Below are positions 8,682 to 16,514 of a stretch of 26,038 nucleotides of DNA, one piece after another. Under the pieces are notes generated by a model, which ran no database searches, was not told where the DNA came from, and was given only the letters and a program-made list of their open reading frames with translations. The translations under genes and the position numbers were made by a program. The stretch is from an uncultured Gammaproteobacteria bacterium (lineage in GTDB: Bacteria; Pseudomonadota; Gammaproteobacteria; Acidiferrobacterales; CAJVXG01), in NCBI GenBank assembly GCA_913009215.1, contig CAJVXG010000002.1, positions 1 through 26,038 of the forward strand, in the 5' to 3' direction. How positions within the stretch are numbered: position 1 is the first letter of the stretch; each line of letters begins with the position of its first letter.

Positions 8682-9080
8682 ATGGACAAGCATATTCTGA
8701 AACTGTTGGCCAAGGCTGTAAAAGAGAAGCAATGTGCTGCTGTCCGCTACCGGGACCAACGACAAATACGTGTCATTGAACCGCATTGTATTTACACTAA
8801 TGAGCGTGATGAAATGGTAGTGGATGGTTACCAGGTGCGTGGTTATTCATCAGGAGGACGCCCCCCGCCCTTCTGGCGGCCTCTTCGTTTAAAGAAAATC
8901 ACTGCCTTGTCTATCCTGAAAGAGACGTTTGAGACCCGATGGGCGGAAGGGTTTGACCCCAATAAAAAGAAGTACCAAAAGAAAGTAGTCGCAATTGTGA
9001 CAAAAAAGAAGCCAAATACTATTGTTTATCCAACACAGCAACAACAGGAAATGGGACCGTTCCTGCCAGACAAAAGATAA
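8682..9080 (+). CDS. Stand-alone WYL-like domain protein
   Basis: A 132-residue cytoplasmic protein. Residues 18-80 follow the pattern of a WYL domain: AAVRYRDQRQIRVIEPHCIY, then DGYQVRGYSSGG, then WRPLRLKKITAL. The usual WYL context, an N-terminal DNA-binding helix-turn-helix, is missing, so this is not a complete YafY/PafBC-type regulator. The C-terminus (about 94-112) is rich in lysine and could bind nucleic acid, and the last 20 residues contain a glutamine run. WYL domains are ligand-binding or nucleic-acid-sensing modules in transcription regulators and some defence systems; what a free one does here is unknown. It has its own likely promoter and an AGGA ribosome binding site. It converges with ptsI 15 bases downstream with no obvious terminator between them. 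The domain assignment is by pattern and is moderately sure. Confidence 0.75.
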   Translation: MDKHILKLLAKAVKEKQCAAVRYRDQRQIRVIEPHCIYTNERDEMVVDGYQVRGYSSGGRPPPFWRPLRLKKITALSILKETFETRWAEGFDPNKKKYQKKVVAIVTKKKPNTIVYPTQQQQEMGPFLPDKR

Positions 9081-9095
9081 CCCTGTCTCTACAGA

Positions 9096-10826
9096 TTACC
9101 GATCAAGGGTATTGATAGTATCCAGCATTTCTCCGATTTTCTCATTGCTGTGTAATTTCAGCAAACGGTTCGCCTGTTTTCCCAGTTCAGAGGTGTTACT
9201 TTTGCGTATTATCTTTTTGATATCCATCAACATGGCTGGGTGCATACTGAATTCACGCAAGCCCATGCCAAGCAAGAGCCTGATATATTTCGGGTCACCT
9301 GCCATTTCGCCACACATAGCGACCGGAATATTGGCTGCCCTGCCAGCCTTGATGGTATTGGCAATGAGTTGCAATATCGCAGGATGGGACGGGTCGTAAA
9401 GGTAATTGACGGCATCATTGACACGATCTATTGCCAGTGTGTATTGAATCAGGTCATTGGTGCCAATAGACATGAAATCCAGATGTTTTGAGAATGCCTG
9501 GGCTGCTATAGCTGCTGCTGGAACCTCAATCATACCGCCAACAGGGATGTTGGCATTAAAACGAGTCTTGCTGCGTTTTAGCTCGTGCTGTATTTCGTCA
9601 ATAAGGTCAAACACCCGGAATAGTTCATCAAGGTTGGACAGCATGGGTATCATCAGCTGTACTTTCCCATGAATCGAGGCACGAAAAATGGCTTTGAGTT
9701 GCGGTTTGAACAGGCTTGTGTCACTGAGACACAGACGTATAGCCCTCAGGCCCATTGCCGGGTTGGAGCGAATATCGATGGCGCCTGGAACACTGTTGGT
9801 CGGCTTGTCTGCTCCAATATCCAGAGTGCGGATGGTAACCGGCATATTCGGGAATCTTTTTATTACCTTTGTATAAGCTCTATATTGTTCTTCCTCATCT
9901 GGTGGGTTTACCCGGTTCATAAACAGAAATTCGGTACGATACAAGCCGATACCGGCAGCCCCGGAATTCATTGCCGCAGTAATATCCCCGGGTAACTCGA
10001 TGTTGGCCAGTAACTTGATTTTTTTCCGGTCGTGAGTCTGCGACTTTTTGCGTTTCAGGCTGTCAAATTCGTATTTTGATAATCGGGTTTGTAATTTTCT
10101 TTTTTTATAATATGAAATCGTGGCCTTGTCCGGGTTGATAGTCAGAACTCCTTTATTACCATCAACGACAATATTATCGCCGGTGCGGATATAACTGGTA
10201 GACTGGTGCAGGGCAACTATGGCCGGTATACCCAGGCTTCTGGCCAGGATCGCGGTATGTGATATCGGTCCACCAAGATCAGTAACAAAGGCCTTGATCT
10301 TGTTTTTTTTGAACAATACGGTATCGGCAGGCGCCAGGTCATTGGCGATGATGATATGACCCTCCTGTATTTCTGTAGTTGATTCATATATACCTAACAA
10401 CACGCGCAGTACGCGGTTCACTACCTGTATGATGTCATTCTTTTTATTCCTTAGATAAGGATCATCCATTTTGTCGAATTTGTTGCATAACAGATCACTC
10501 TGCTTCTGTAATGCCCAGGCGGCATTGAGTCTTTGCTCACGAATCATGGCTATTGGGGCATCTGACAGCATTTTGTCTTCCAGGATCATAAGATGCATAT
10601 CGACAAATCCAGCAGTTTCTGGAGGAGCGTTCATGGGGATATGTTTTCTGATTTCCTGGAGTTCGCGACGCACTACTTCTACTGAACGCAGGAAGTGCTC
10701 TACTTCATTGTCAACTTTATGCTCCGGCAGGACCTGTTCAATAATTTGTGGTTTACTGCTTTGCAGGACATAGGCCTTGCCTATGCTGATTCCGTTACTG
10801 ACACCTGTGCCATAAAGGGCGAGCAT
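9096..10826 (-). CDS. ptsI: Phosphoenolpyruvate-protein phosphotransferase (PTS enzyme I)
   Basis: Enzyme I autophosphorylates from phosphoenolpyruvate and passes the phosphate to HPr in the cytoplasm. The 576-residue length is standard. The phosphorylated histidine is His190 in DLGGPISHTAILARSLGIPA. The C-terminal TIM-barrel domain has GIGLYRTEFLFM, GTNDLIQYTLAIDR and the catalytic Cys505 in PVAMCGEMAGDP. There is no N-terminal GAF domain, so this is PtsI rather than the nitrogen-type PtsP. The ATG overlaps the ptsH stop by one base, so the two are probably coupled. It is the last gene of the long minus-strand run. No EIIB or EIIC gene is near, which fits a role in a regulatory phosphorelay. 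Confidence 0.96.
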   Translation of the reverse strand: MLALYGTGVSNGISIGKAYVLQSSKPQIIEQVLPEHKVDNEVEHFLRSVEVVRRELQEIRKHIPMNAPPETAGFVDMHLMILEDKMLSDAPIAMIREQRLNAAWALQKQSDLLCNKFDKMDDPYLRNKKNDIIQVVNRVLRVLLGIYESTTEIQEGHIIIANDLAPADTVLFKKNKIKAFVTDLGGPISHTAILARSLGIPAIVALHQSTSYIRTGDNIVVDGNKGVLTINPDKATISYYKKRKLQTRLSKYEFDSLKRKKSQTHDRKKIKLLANIELPGDITAAMNSGAAGIGLYRTEFLFMNRVNPPDEEEQYRAYTKVIKRFPNMPVTIRTLDIGADKPTNSVPGAIDIRSNPAMGLRAIRLCLSDTSLFKPQLKAIFRASIHGKVQLMIPMLSNLDELFRVFDLIDEIQHELKRSKTRFNANIPVGGMIEVPAAAIAAQAFSKHLDFMSIGTNDLIQYTLAIDRVNDAVNYLYDPSHPAILQLIANTIKAGRAANIPVAMCGEMAGDPKYIRLLLGMGLREFSMHPAMLMDIKKIIRKSNTSELGKQANRLLKLHSNEKIGEMLDTINTLDR

Positions 10827-11095
10827 TATTCCTTCTCGCCAAATTTGTCATTGACCAGATCGATCAATGATGTGCAGGCTTCCGTTTCATCATCTCCGTT
10901 GGCACATATGCGAAGTTCAGTGCCCATGGCTGCGGCCAACATCATGATACCCATGATGCTTTTTCCGTTAACGGTTTTTTCGTCCTTGATCAGGCTGATT
11001 TCACTATTGTAGTTATTGGCAAGGCTGACAAATTTGGCAGCAGCACGAGCATGCATCCCGAGTTTATTGGTGATCATGGCATCCTTGCAAGTCAT
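10826..11095 (-). CDS. ptsH: HPr phosphocarrier protein
   Basis: An 89-residue HPr. His15 in NKLGMHARAAAKFV accepts phosphate from enzyme I. Ser46 in VNGKSIMGIMMLAA is the site used by HPr kinase, and its KSIMGIM context is well preserved. Both phosphorylation routes are therefore possible, which agrees with hprK lying three genes upstream. The ATG overlaps the EIIA stop as ATGA, and the stop overlaps the ptsI ATG. The protein is of the type that serves regulation in proteobacteria with hprK, and could also be labelled NPr. Confidence 0.95.
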   Translation of the reverse strand: MTCKDAMITNKLGMHARAAAKFVSLANNYNSEISLIKDEKTVNGKSIMGIMMLAAAMGTELRICANGDDETEACTSLIDLVNDKFGEKE

Positions 11096-11502
11096 GACCT
11101 GGCATCCTGTTTTATATCCCCATGATGTGAGGCATGGATAATACCTTCATGGGCCAGCACCATTAATTTACTGACAAGTTCCAGTACAGGTAGTTGCTGG
11201 TAATTAATCGCGCGTATCAGCATGGGTAGGTTGTAGCCACCGATCAGTTCAACATGCCCGGGATCAATATAACGACGGGCGATATTGGCATGCGTGGAAC
11301 CAAAAAGATCTGCCAGAATGACAAGATCGTGATTACGGGTCTTAACAATGCCACTAATCATGGAGTCTATCTGCTCTGTGGATAGTGCATCGGTAATCTC
11401 AATTACTTTAATGTTATCAGGTTTTCTGCCCAATACGTGTTGTGCGGCACTGAGCATACCTATGCCTATGTTGTGGTATGAAAGTAGTAAAATATTGGTC
11501 AC
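11092..11502 (-). CDS. Mannose-family PTS EIIA domain protein
   Basis: A single-domain EIIA of the mannose/fructose/sorbose family, 136 residues, with no linked EIIB or EIIC. The phosphorylated histidine is probably His10 in LLLSYHNIGIGML, and the conserved aspartate is Asp65. The second conserved loop, normally of the form DLFGxTPxN, here reads DLFGSTHANIA, with His71 replacing the usual proline. It starts with GTG at 11502, which overlaps the rapZ stop by four bases, and its own stop overlaps the ptsH ATG. In proteobacteria with this gene order such lone EIIA proteins are thought to act as phosphorylation-dependent regulators; the target is not known from this sequence. Confidence 0.9.
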   Translation of the reverse strand: MTNILLLSYHNIGIGMLSAAQHVLGRKPDNIKVIEITDALSTEQIDSMISGIVKTRNHDLVILADLFGSTHANIARRYIDPGHVELIGGYNLPMLIRAINYQQLPVLELVSKLMVLAHEGIIHASHHGDIKQDARS

Positions 11503-12353
11503 GGTAATTCTCGATGGCGTATCTGGATTCTTATGCCCATATTTTTGAACAATTTGGCCAACTTCTCAACAACATATACAGAACGATGTTGCCCACCTGT
11601 GCAGCCGATGGCAACGGTCATATAGATTCTATGCTCCGCTTCAAATTTTGGGATCCATTTATTGAGGAATGAGGCAATATGTTCGGCCATGTCTTGCACT
11701 TCTTCATGCGATTGTAAAAATCGTATTACCGGATCGTCCAGGCCGGTATATTTTCTTAATTCAGCTTGCCAGTGCGGATTAGGCAGGCAACGAATGTCAA
11801 AGACAAAGTCAGCATCCAATGGTGTGCCATGCTTAAAGCCAAAGGACTCCAGCAACAATGTCATACCTGGTGTATCTACCTCTTTGGCAAAGTTGTATAT
11901 TTGTTGCCTGAGTTCATGCGGGGTGGTGTGCGTGGTATCGATACGCAATGCAGCGCGATCGGCCAGGGGTTCGAGTAATGCTTTTTCCTGTTTGATGCCT
12001 TCCAACAGAGATGTGTTTTTGTCAGTTAATGGATGTTTCCGGCGTGTTTCCTTGAATCTTTTTACCAGGATTGACTGGTCGGCTTCAAGATAAATAATCT
12101 GATACTGGATACCAATAGCTTCAATTTCCTGCAGACTATCGGGCACGGCATCAAGAAAATAACGATTACGTGCATCAATACTGACCGCTGCGTGTGTAAT
12201 GCCAGGTGATTTTCTGTCCATGACCAGGTGCGCAAAGTGGGGTAGCAACCCTGCAGGCAGATTATCGATGCAGTAATGCTCCATGTCTTCAAGGGCCTGC
12301 AGGGCAATACTTTTACCGGAACCGGATAGTCCACTGATGATAAAAAGGCTCAT
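11499..12353 (-). CDS. rapZ: RNase adapter protein RapZ
   Basis: A 284-residue protein, exactly the E. coli length. It begins with a Walker A motif, GLSGSGKS (residues 8-15), and has the conserved C-terminal segment VAIGCTGGQHRSVYVVEKLA followed by RIQIRHREL. In E. coli RapZ binds the small RNA GlmZ and directs RNase E to it, tuning glmS and so amino-sugar supply for the cell envelope. Whether this organism has GlmY/GlmZ cannot be seen here. The ATG overlaps the hprK stop as ATGA, and the stop overlaps the EIIA GTG. Its place between PTS genes is conserved across many proteobacteria. Confidence 0.96.
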   Translation of the reverse strand: MSLFIISGLSGSGKSIALQALEDMEHYCIDNLPAGLLPHFAHLVMDRKSPGITHAAVSIDARNRYFLDAVPDSLQEIEAIGIQYQIIYLEADQSILVKRFKETRRKHPLTDKNTSLLEGIKQEKALLEPLADRAALRIDTTHTTPHELRQQIYNFAKEVDTPGMTLLLESFGFKHGTPLDADFVFDIRCLPNPHWQAELRKYTGLDDPVIRFLQSHEEVQDMAEHIASFLNKWIPKFEAEHRIYMTVAIGCTGGQHRSVYVVEKLAKLFKNMGIRIQIRHRELP

Positions 12354-13303
12354 TGATTGTTATTCAGGATAGCCTCTTGTTGTTGTTTGATAAAATCATC
12401 GGCTGGGTTATTGCCCGACATTCTTAGTATATAAGACCTTGTTGCGACTTCGACCAGTACCGCCAGGTTTCTACCAGACGCTACATAGAGTACCACTTCC
12501 GGGACGTCAAGCTCCAGGATCCTGTGGGTAGCAAGTTCAGCCTGCAAGCGATCGATATTGCTCGCACCTTTTTCAGGAAATGCTTTAAGATTTACCACTA
12601 AATGCAGTTTTTTCCGGTTGCGGATGGCTGTTTCGCCAAACATGCTACGAACATTCAAAACACCAAGGCCACGAACCTCAAGATAATTGGATAGCATTTC
12701 CGGGCATTGGCCCACGAGGACATCGGGTGCAACGCGCATAAATTCAACGGCATCGTCAGCAATGAGCCTGTGATTACGGCTCAATAATTCCAGTGCTAAT
12801 TCACTTTTACCAATACCGCTTTTTCCACTAACAAATACACCAATGCCCAATACTTCCATGTAAACGCCGTGTAATGTAACGCGCGGTGCCAGCATCTGGG
12901 CCAGATAATGTTGCAGGTAATCAACGACCTGAGGTCCCGTTGAGTGTGAACCTAGTAAGGGGACCTGATGTTTTTCAGATAATTGTACCAGTGCCTCTGG
13001 AACACGCAGGCCGTCACTGATCAGCACCATGGCCGTTGCCGGGTTCTGCAATATCCCCTCAATGGTCTTGATATACTGTTCCTTGGGTAACTGCTCCAGA
13101 TATTTGATTTCATGGGGGCCAATAATCTGTATCGGATTGGGGTGAATGATATTGAGATAACCAACCAACGCAATGCCCGGGTAGACGGCATTGACATTTT
13201 CCAGCAACCTGTCTTTGCCTTCTTTTCCTGCGACCCATTCCAGCTTGAGTGCCTCTTGCTGGTAGGCAAATAGATCATCTGCGGTGAGTTGTGGGATAGA
13301 CAT
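12350..13303 (-). CDS. hprK: HPr kinase/phosphorylase
   Basis: A 317-residue bifunctional enzyme that phosphorylates HPr on serine with ATP or pyrophosphate and can reverse the reaction with phosphate. The N-terminal half (1-130) is the usual regulatory domain. The catalytic half has conserved His145 in TLHGVYMEV, the Walker A motif GKSGIGKS (160-167), RLIADDAVEF, and the HprK signature EVRGLGVLNVRSMFG (209-223). It lies 18 bases after ptsN and overlaps rapZ by four bases. In proteobacteria it is found mainly in lineages with an incomplete PTS, where it links the phosphorelay to cell energy state. Enteric bacteria lack it, which is informative about the host. Confidence 0.96.
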   Translation of the reverse strand: MSIPQLTADDLFAYQQEALKLEWVAGKEGKDRLLENVNAVYPGIALVGYLNIIHPNPIQIIGPHEIKYLEQLPKEQYIKTIEGILQNPATAMVLISDGLRVPEALVQLSEKHQVPLLGSHSTGPQVVDYLQHYLAQMLAPRVTLHGVYMEVLGIGVFVSGKSGIGKSELALELLSRNHRLIADDAVEFMRVAPDVLVGQCPEMLSNYLEVRGLGVLNVRSMFGETAIRNRKKLHLVVNLKAFPEKGASNIDRLQAELATHRILELDVPEVVLYVASGRNLAVLVEVATRSYILRMSGNNPADDFIKQQQEAILNNNQ

Positions 13304-13321
13304 GTTAAAATAGCATACGCA

Positions 13322-13768
13322 CTATTCTGTCAATACGCTATATATCTCTTTATTTGTGTTTGCGTTGAGTAGTTTGTCACGAAGCCCTTCATCTCTGAAT
13401 TTGGTGGCCAGAGTAGACAGAATCTCGAGATGCTCCTTATTGGCATGTTCCGGCACCAGTAGAGCGAACACCATATTTATCGGGTGATGGTCATTGGCTT
13501 CGAAATCTATTTCTTTCTCCAGGACAGCAAAGGCACCGATGGCTTTGTCCAGTCCTTTCAGTCTTCCATGCGGTAAGGCAACACCCTCACCAATAGCAGT
13601 GCTGCCCAGGCGTTCGCGTTCAGTCAGGCACTGGAATACTGCATTTTCATTCAGTGAAGGGGCGTCTTGTCCAAGAAGACCGCTGATTTTTTCCAACAGC
13701 CGTTTTTTGCTCGATGCCGACAGGGTGTGCACGACGCGGTTCTCTGACAGTAGGTCGACGATTTGCAT
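13322..13768 (-). CDS. ptsN: PTS EIIA-Ntr regulatory protein
   Basis: A 148-residue cytoplasmic EIIA of the fructose/mannitol fold, with the phosphorylated His67 in GEGVALPHGRLKGL. Its phosphorylation state regulates targets such as potassium transport and sensor kinases in other proteobacteria. It lies 66 bases downstream of hpf, one of the larger gaps in this run. That gap holds a possible weak minus-strand promoter: TATAAG at 13822-13817 with TTCTGA 16 bases further upstream, a poor -35. An 8-base direct repeat TACAGCTT (plus strand, 13774 and 13812) also lies in the gap; it may be chance. Confidence 0.95.
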   Translation of the reverse strand: MQIVDLLSENRVVHTLSASSKKRLLEKISGLLGQDAPSLNENAVFQCLTERERLGSTAIGEGVALPHGRLKGLDKAIGAFAVLEKEIDFEANDHHPINMVFALLVPEHANKEHLEILSTLATKFRDEGLRDKLLNANTNKEIYSVLTE

Positions 13769-13834
13769 CTCTATACAGCTTTGTTTTGGATCATTCTTAT
13801 TGCTCTGGTGCTACAGCTTATACCCAATATACGC

Positions 13835-14161
13835 TCAGTCAGAATTATGTTTTTTTATACCACCATCACTTCTGTGATGATCGGTGAATTTTTCCTTATG
13901 TTTGATAACCTGGCGGTCAAGTTTGTCGGTCAGGGAATCTATGGCGGCATACATATCAACGCCTTCGGCATTGGCATGAAGGGTAGCACCCTTGGCATGT
14001 ACCGTGGCCTCGGCCAGGTGCCGATTTTTATTTACCTGAAGGACCACGTTGGTGTTGGTGACATGATCAAAATGTTTTTGAATTCGCATGATTTTTTCTC
14101 TGGTATATTTTCTAAGGGGCTCGGTTACTTCCATATGGTGTCCACTGACTGTTATTTGCAT
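13835..14161 (-). CDS. hpf: Ribosome hibernation promoting factor, short form
   Basis: A 108-residue short-type HPF (YhbH). It binds the 30S decoding region in stationary phase and helps form inactive 100S ribosomes. The sequence starts MQITVSGHHMEVTEPLRKY and has the family's basic C-terminal helix region (LDRQVIKHKEKF). It lacks the long C-terminal dimerisation domain. I chose ATG 14161 because a GGAG motif (minus strand, 14171-14168) lies six bases upstream; a TTG at 14167 would sit against that site. It follows rpoN by 16 bases, as in E. coli. Confidence 0.94.
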   Translation of the reverse strand: MQITVSGHHMEVTEPLRKYTREKIMRIQKHFDHVTNTNVVLQVNKNRHLAEATVHAKGATLHANAEGVDMYAAIDSLTDKLDRQVIKHKEKFTDHHRSDGGIKKHNSD

Positions 14162-14167
14162 TATCAA

Positions 14168-14171
14168 CTCC
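14168..14171 (-). promoter_or_regulatory. Ribosome binding site that sets the hpf start
   Basis: GGAG on the minus strand, six bases before ATG 14161. It makes the alternative TTG start at 14167 unlikely because that codon would directly abut the site. Confidence 0.6.
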
Positions 14172-14177
14172 GATTGG

Positions 14178-15653
14178 TTAAAGCAGTGATTTCCGCTGAT
14201 TGGACGGTGGTATATTTAAAGATTCACGATATTTCGCAATGGTTCTACGCGCAACGTGAATGCCCTGTATTTCCAGCATTTGTGTAATCTTGCTGTCACT
14301 AATGGGTTTGTTCGGCGATTCCTGATCAATAAGCTTGGTGATCAGGGATCTTATTGCGGTAGCAGAGCATGTGCCTCCATCAACAGTACTGACATGGCTG
14401 GAAAAGAAATATTTTAGTTCAAATATCCCTCGTGGGGTTAGCATGTATTTGTTTGTAGTGACGCGGGATATAGTGGATTCATGCATCTCGACACTTTCTG
14501 CGATATCGTGTAGCACCAGTGGTTTCATTGCTTCCGGTCCATGATCAAAAAACCCACGTTGGCGGTCAACAATAGTTTTTGCGACCTTGAGCAGTGTTTC
14601 ATTGCGACTTTTGACACTCTTGATAAACCAGCGCGCCATTTGTAGGTGTTCCTGCATATATTTATTGTCGGCGCTATTATTGCCACGATGAATCATTTTT
14701 TCATAATGAGCGTTGATCCGTAGTTTCGGGGCAACTTCGGAATTGAGATCAGCCCTCCAGACACCTTTTACCTTTCTCACGAGGATGTCGGGAATGACAT
14801 AATTGGTTTGCGTGGATGGCACCGCGGAACCAGGCCGTGGATTCAGACTCTGAATAAGCTCTATGGTTTGCTGTAACTGTTCCTGCGACAGTTTTAACTT
14901 TCGGCGTAATGTGGATTGATCTCTTTTTGCCAGTAGTGCCAGATTCTCAGTGGTGGCCAGATCTATGGCAGTGATGAGATGAGGTGTTTCTTTTGGTAAT
15001 TGCTTTAGCTGGATGCTAAGACAATCCGCCAGGTCTTTTGCGCCTACTCCGACGGGGTCAAAATTCTGCACTTGGTGCAGTACGGCCTCATACTCATCAA
15101 TCTCGACAGGGTCTTCGATTTCTACAGACTGGATTATTTCCTCGGCTCCGCAGTCCAGATATCCGTCGTCATTAATGGCATTAATAATGGCCTGTGCAAT
15201 AACCTGGTCTCTTTCGGAGAGCGATGTCATGTGCATTTGCCATTCCAGGTACTCAGACAAGGTTTGTGCCGCACTGTTTCTTGCATCAATATCGGGAAAG
15301 TCATCGCCAGTATTCTGTCTGGTGCTGGTTGGTGATTGGTAGTCATAACCATCTTGCCAGTCTGTATCGGTATTGTACTCTTCATTGATGGCATTATCGG
15401 CCAGTTCAATATCGGTGCTCTGTAGAGATTCTTCGCCGGTATTTTCAGTTTTGTCCTCACCGTTGGCAGATGTCTCTTCTGGCTTGTCCTGGCTCTGCTC
15501 CTCGTCTTCCTCCAGCATAGGATTGGTTTCCAGTTCTTCCTGGATTTCCTGTTGTAATTCAGCAGAGGAAAGTTGCAATAGGCGTATGGCCTGCTGTAAT
15601 TGCGGGGTAATGGTAAGGTGCTGACCGAGCTTGAGTTCAAGCGATTGCTTCAT
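14178..15653 (-). CDS. rpoN: RNA polymerase sigma-54 factor
   Basis: A 491-residue sigma-54. Region I (1-50) is glutamine- and leucine-rich with LTITPQLQQAIRLLQLSSAEL. Region II (about 50-125) is strongly acidic. The core-binding region follows, then a helix-turn-helix around VEMHESTISRVTTNKYMLTPRG. The C-terminus has the diagnostic RpoN box, here ARRTIAKYRE (468-477), which contacts the -24 promoter element. Sigma-54 directs transcription that needs an ATP-driven activator, typically for nitrogen use, motility and envelope functions. It lies 134 bases downstream of lptB in the same direction, so it may have its own promoter. The lptB-rpoN-hpf-ptsN order is conserved across gammaproteobacteria. 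Confidence 0.97.
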   Translation of the reverse strand: MKQSLELKLGQHLTITPQLQQAIRLLQLSSAELQQEIQEELETNPMLEEDEEQSQDKPEETSANGEDKTENTGEESLQSTDIELADNAINEEYNTDTDWQDGYDYQSPTSTRQNTGDDFPDIDARNSAAQTLSEYLEWQMHMTSLSERDQVIAQAIINAINDDGYLDCGAEEIIQSVEIEDPVEIDEYEAVLHQVQNFDPVGVGAKDLADCLSIQLKQLPKETPHLITAIDLATTENLALLAKRDQSTLRRKLKLSQEQLQQTIELIQSLNPRPGSAVPSTQTNYVIPDILVRKVKGVWRADLNSEVAPKLRINAHYEKMIHRGNNSADNKYMQEHLQMARWFIKSVKSRNETLLKVAKTIVDRQRGFFDHGPEAMKPLVLHDIAESVEMHESTISRVTTNKYMLTPRGIFELKYFFSSHVSTVDGGTCSATAIRSLITKLIDQESPNKPISDSKITQMLEIQGIHVARRTIAKYRESLNIPPSNQRKSLL

Positions 15654-15787
15654 ATTGATAATCTAGACCACAGTAGCATAAGACAAAATCCACTAATTCT
15701 TCTGTATATGTGAATATTGTAGCTCAAAATTGGATGGTGGCGTACGAGTCTTATTCGATGCTTGATAATCAGGATATTGGGCCATTG
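15654..15787. other. 134-base gap between lptB and rpoN
   Basis: This is the largest gap in the minus-strand run. It is AT-rich and should hold any rpoN promoter. On the minus strand there are -10-like hexamers (TACAAT, TATACA) but I could not pair either with a convincing -35 at 16-18 bases. No hairpin followed by a T run is visible, so there is no clear terminator for the lpt genes. A plus-strand open frame crossing it is an lptB shadow. Confidence 0.4.
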
Positions 15788-16513
15788 CTACATGCGGAAA
15801 TCTTCACCCAGATACACTTTTTTTACCGCATCGTTGGCAAGAATCCGGTCCTGGGTGCCGCTGGTCAGTACGCTACCCTCGTTGACAATATAAGATCGAT
15901 CGCAAATTTGTAGTGTTTCCCGGACATTATGGTCTGTAATGAGAACACCAATAGAAAGATTCTGTAAGTGTTTGATTAATTTCTGTATTTCTATCACTGA
16001 TATGGGATCTACCCCGGCAAAAGGTTCATCCAGCAGTATAAATTGAGGTTCTGACGCCAGCGCCCGGGCTATTTCAACCCGCCTGCGCTCACCCCCGGAA
16101 AGGCTGATGCCCAGCGTTTCCCGGCGGTCACTGATATACAGCTCATTGAGCAGGGTTTCCAGGCGCTGGTGGCGCTGCTCGGTATTCAGGTCCTGACGGG
16201 TTTCAAGGATGGCCATGATGTTGTCTTCCACTGTCAGTTTGCGAAACACGGATGGCTCCTGCGGCAGGTAACCGATACCCATGTTTGCCCTTTCATGCAT
16301 GGGTAGCTGGCCAATGTCCTGGTCGTCAATGCTGATGGAGCCGTTGTCCATTGGCACCAGACCGACGATCATATAAAAGCAGGTAGTTTTCCCCGCACCG
16401 TTTGGCCCCAACAAGCCTACGACCTCACCAGTACTGACTTCAAGAGAGATGTCCTTGACCACCTTGCGGCCTTTATAGGCCTTACATAGATTTTTGCAGA
16501 TTAACGTTGCCAT
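15788..16513 (-). CDS. lptB: LPS export ABC transporter ATP-binding protein LptB
   Basis: The cytoplasmic ATPase of the LptB2FGC machine, which extracts LPS from the inner membrane. The 241-residue length matches E. coli. Motifs are intact: Walker A GPNGAGKTT (36-44), Q-loop Gln85 in YLPQEPSVF, signature LSGGERRRVEIARAL (138-152), Walker B with Asp162 and Glu163 in FILLDEPFAGVDP, and switch His195 in LITDHNVRET. The YLPQEPSVFRKLTVEDNI segment is typical of LptB. It starts one base after the lptA stop. The partner permeases LptF and LptG are not in this window, as is usual. Confidence 0.97.
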   Translation of the reverse strand: MATLICKNLCKAYKGRKVVKDISLEVSTGEVVGLLGPNGAGKTTCFYMIVGLVPMDNGSISIDDQDIGQLPMHERANMGIGYLPQEPSVFRKLTVEDNIMAILETRQDLNTEQRHQRLETLLNELYISDRRETLGISLSGGERRRVEIARALASEPQFILLDEPFAGVDPISVIEIQKLIKHLQNLSIGVLITDHNVRETLQICDRSYIVNEGSVLTSGTQDRILANDAVKKVYLGEDFRM

Positions 16514-16514
16514 G

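Noticed and set aside
13763..14287. 174-codon plus-strand open frame across hpf
   Set aside because: It starts in ptsN, covers all of hpf in antisense and ends in rpoN. The three opposite-strand genes are well conserved, so this is a shadow.
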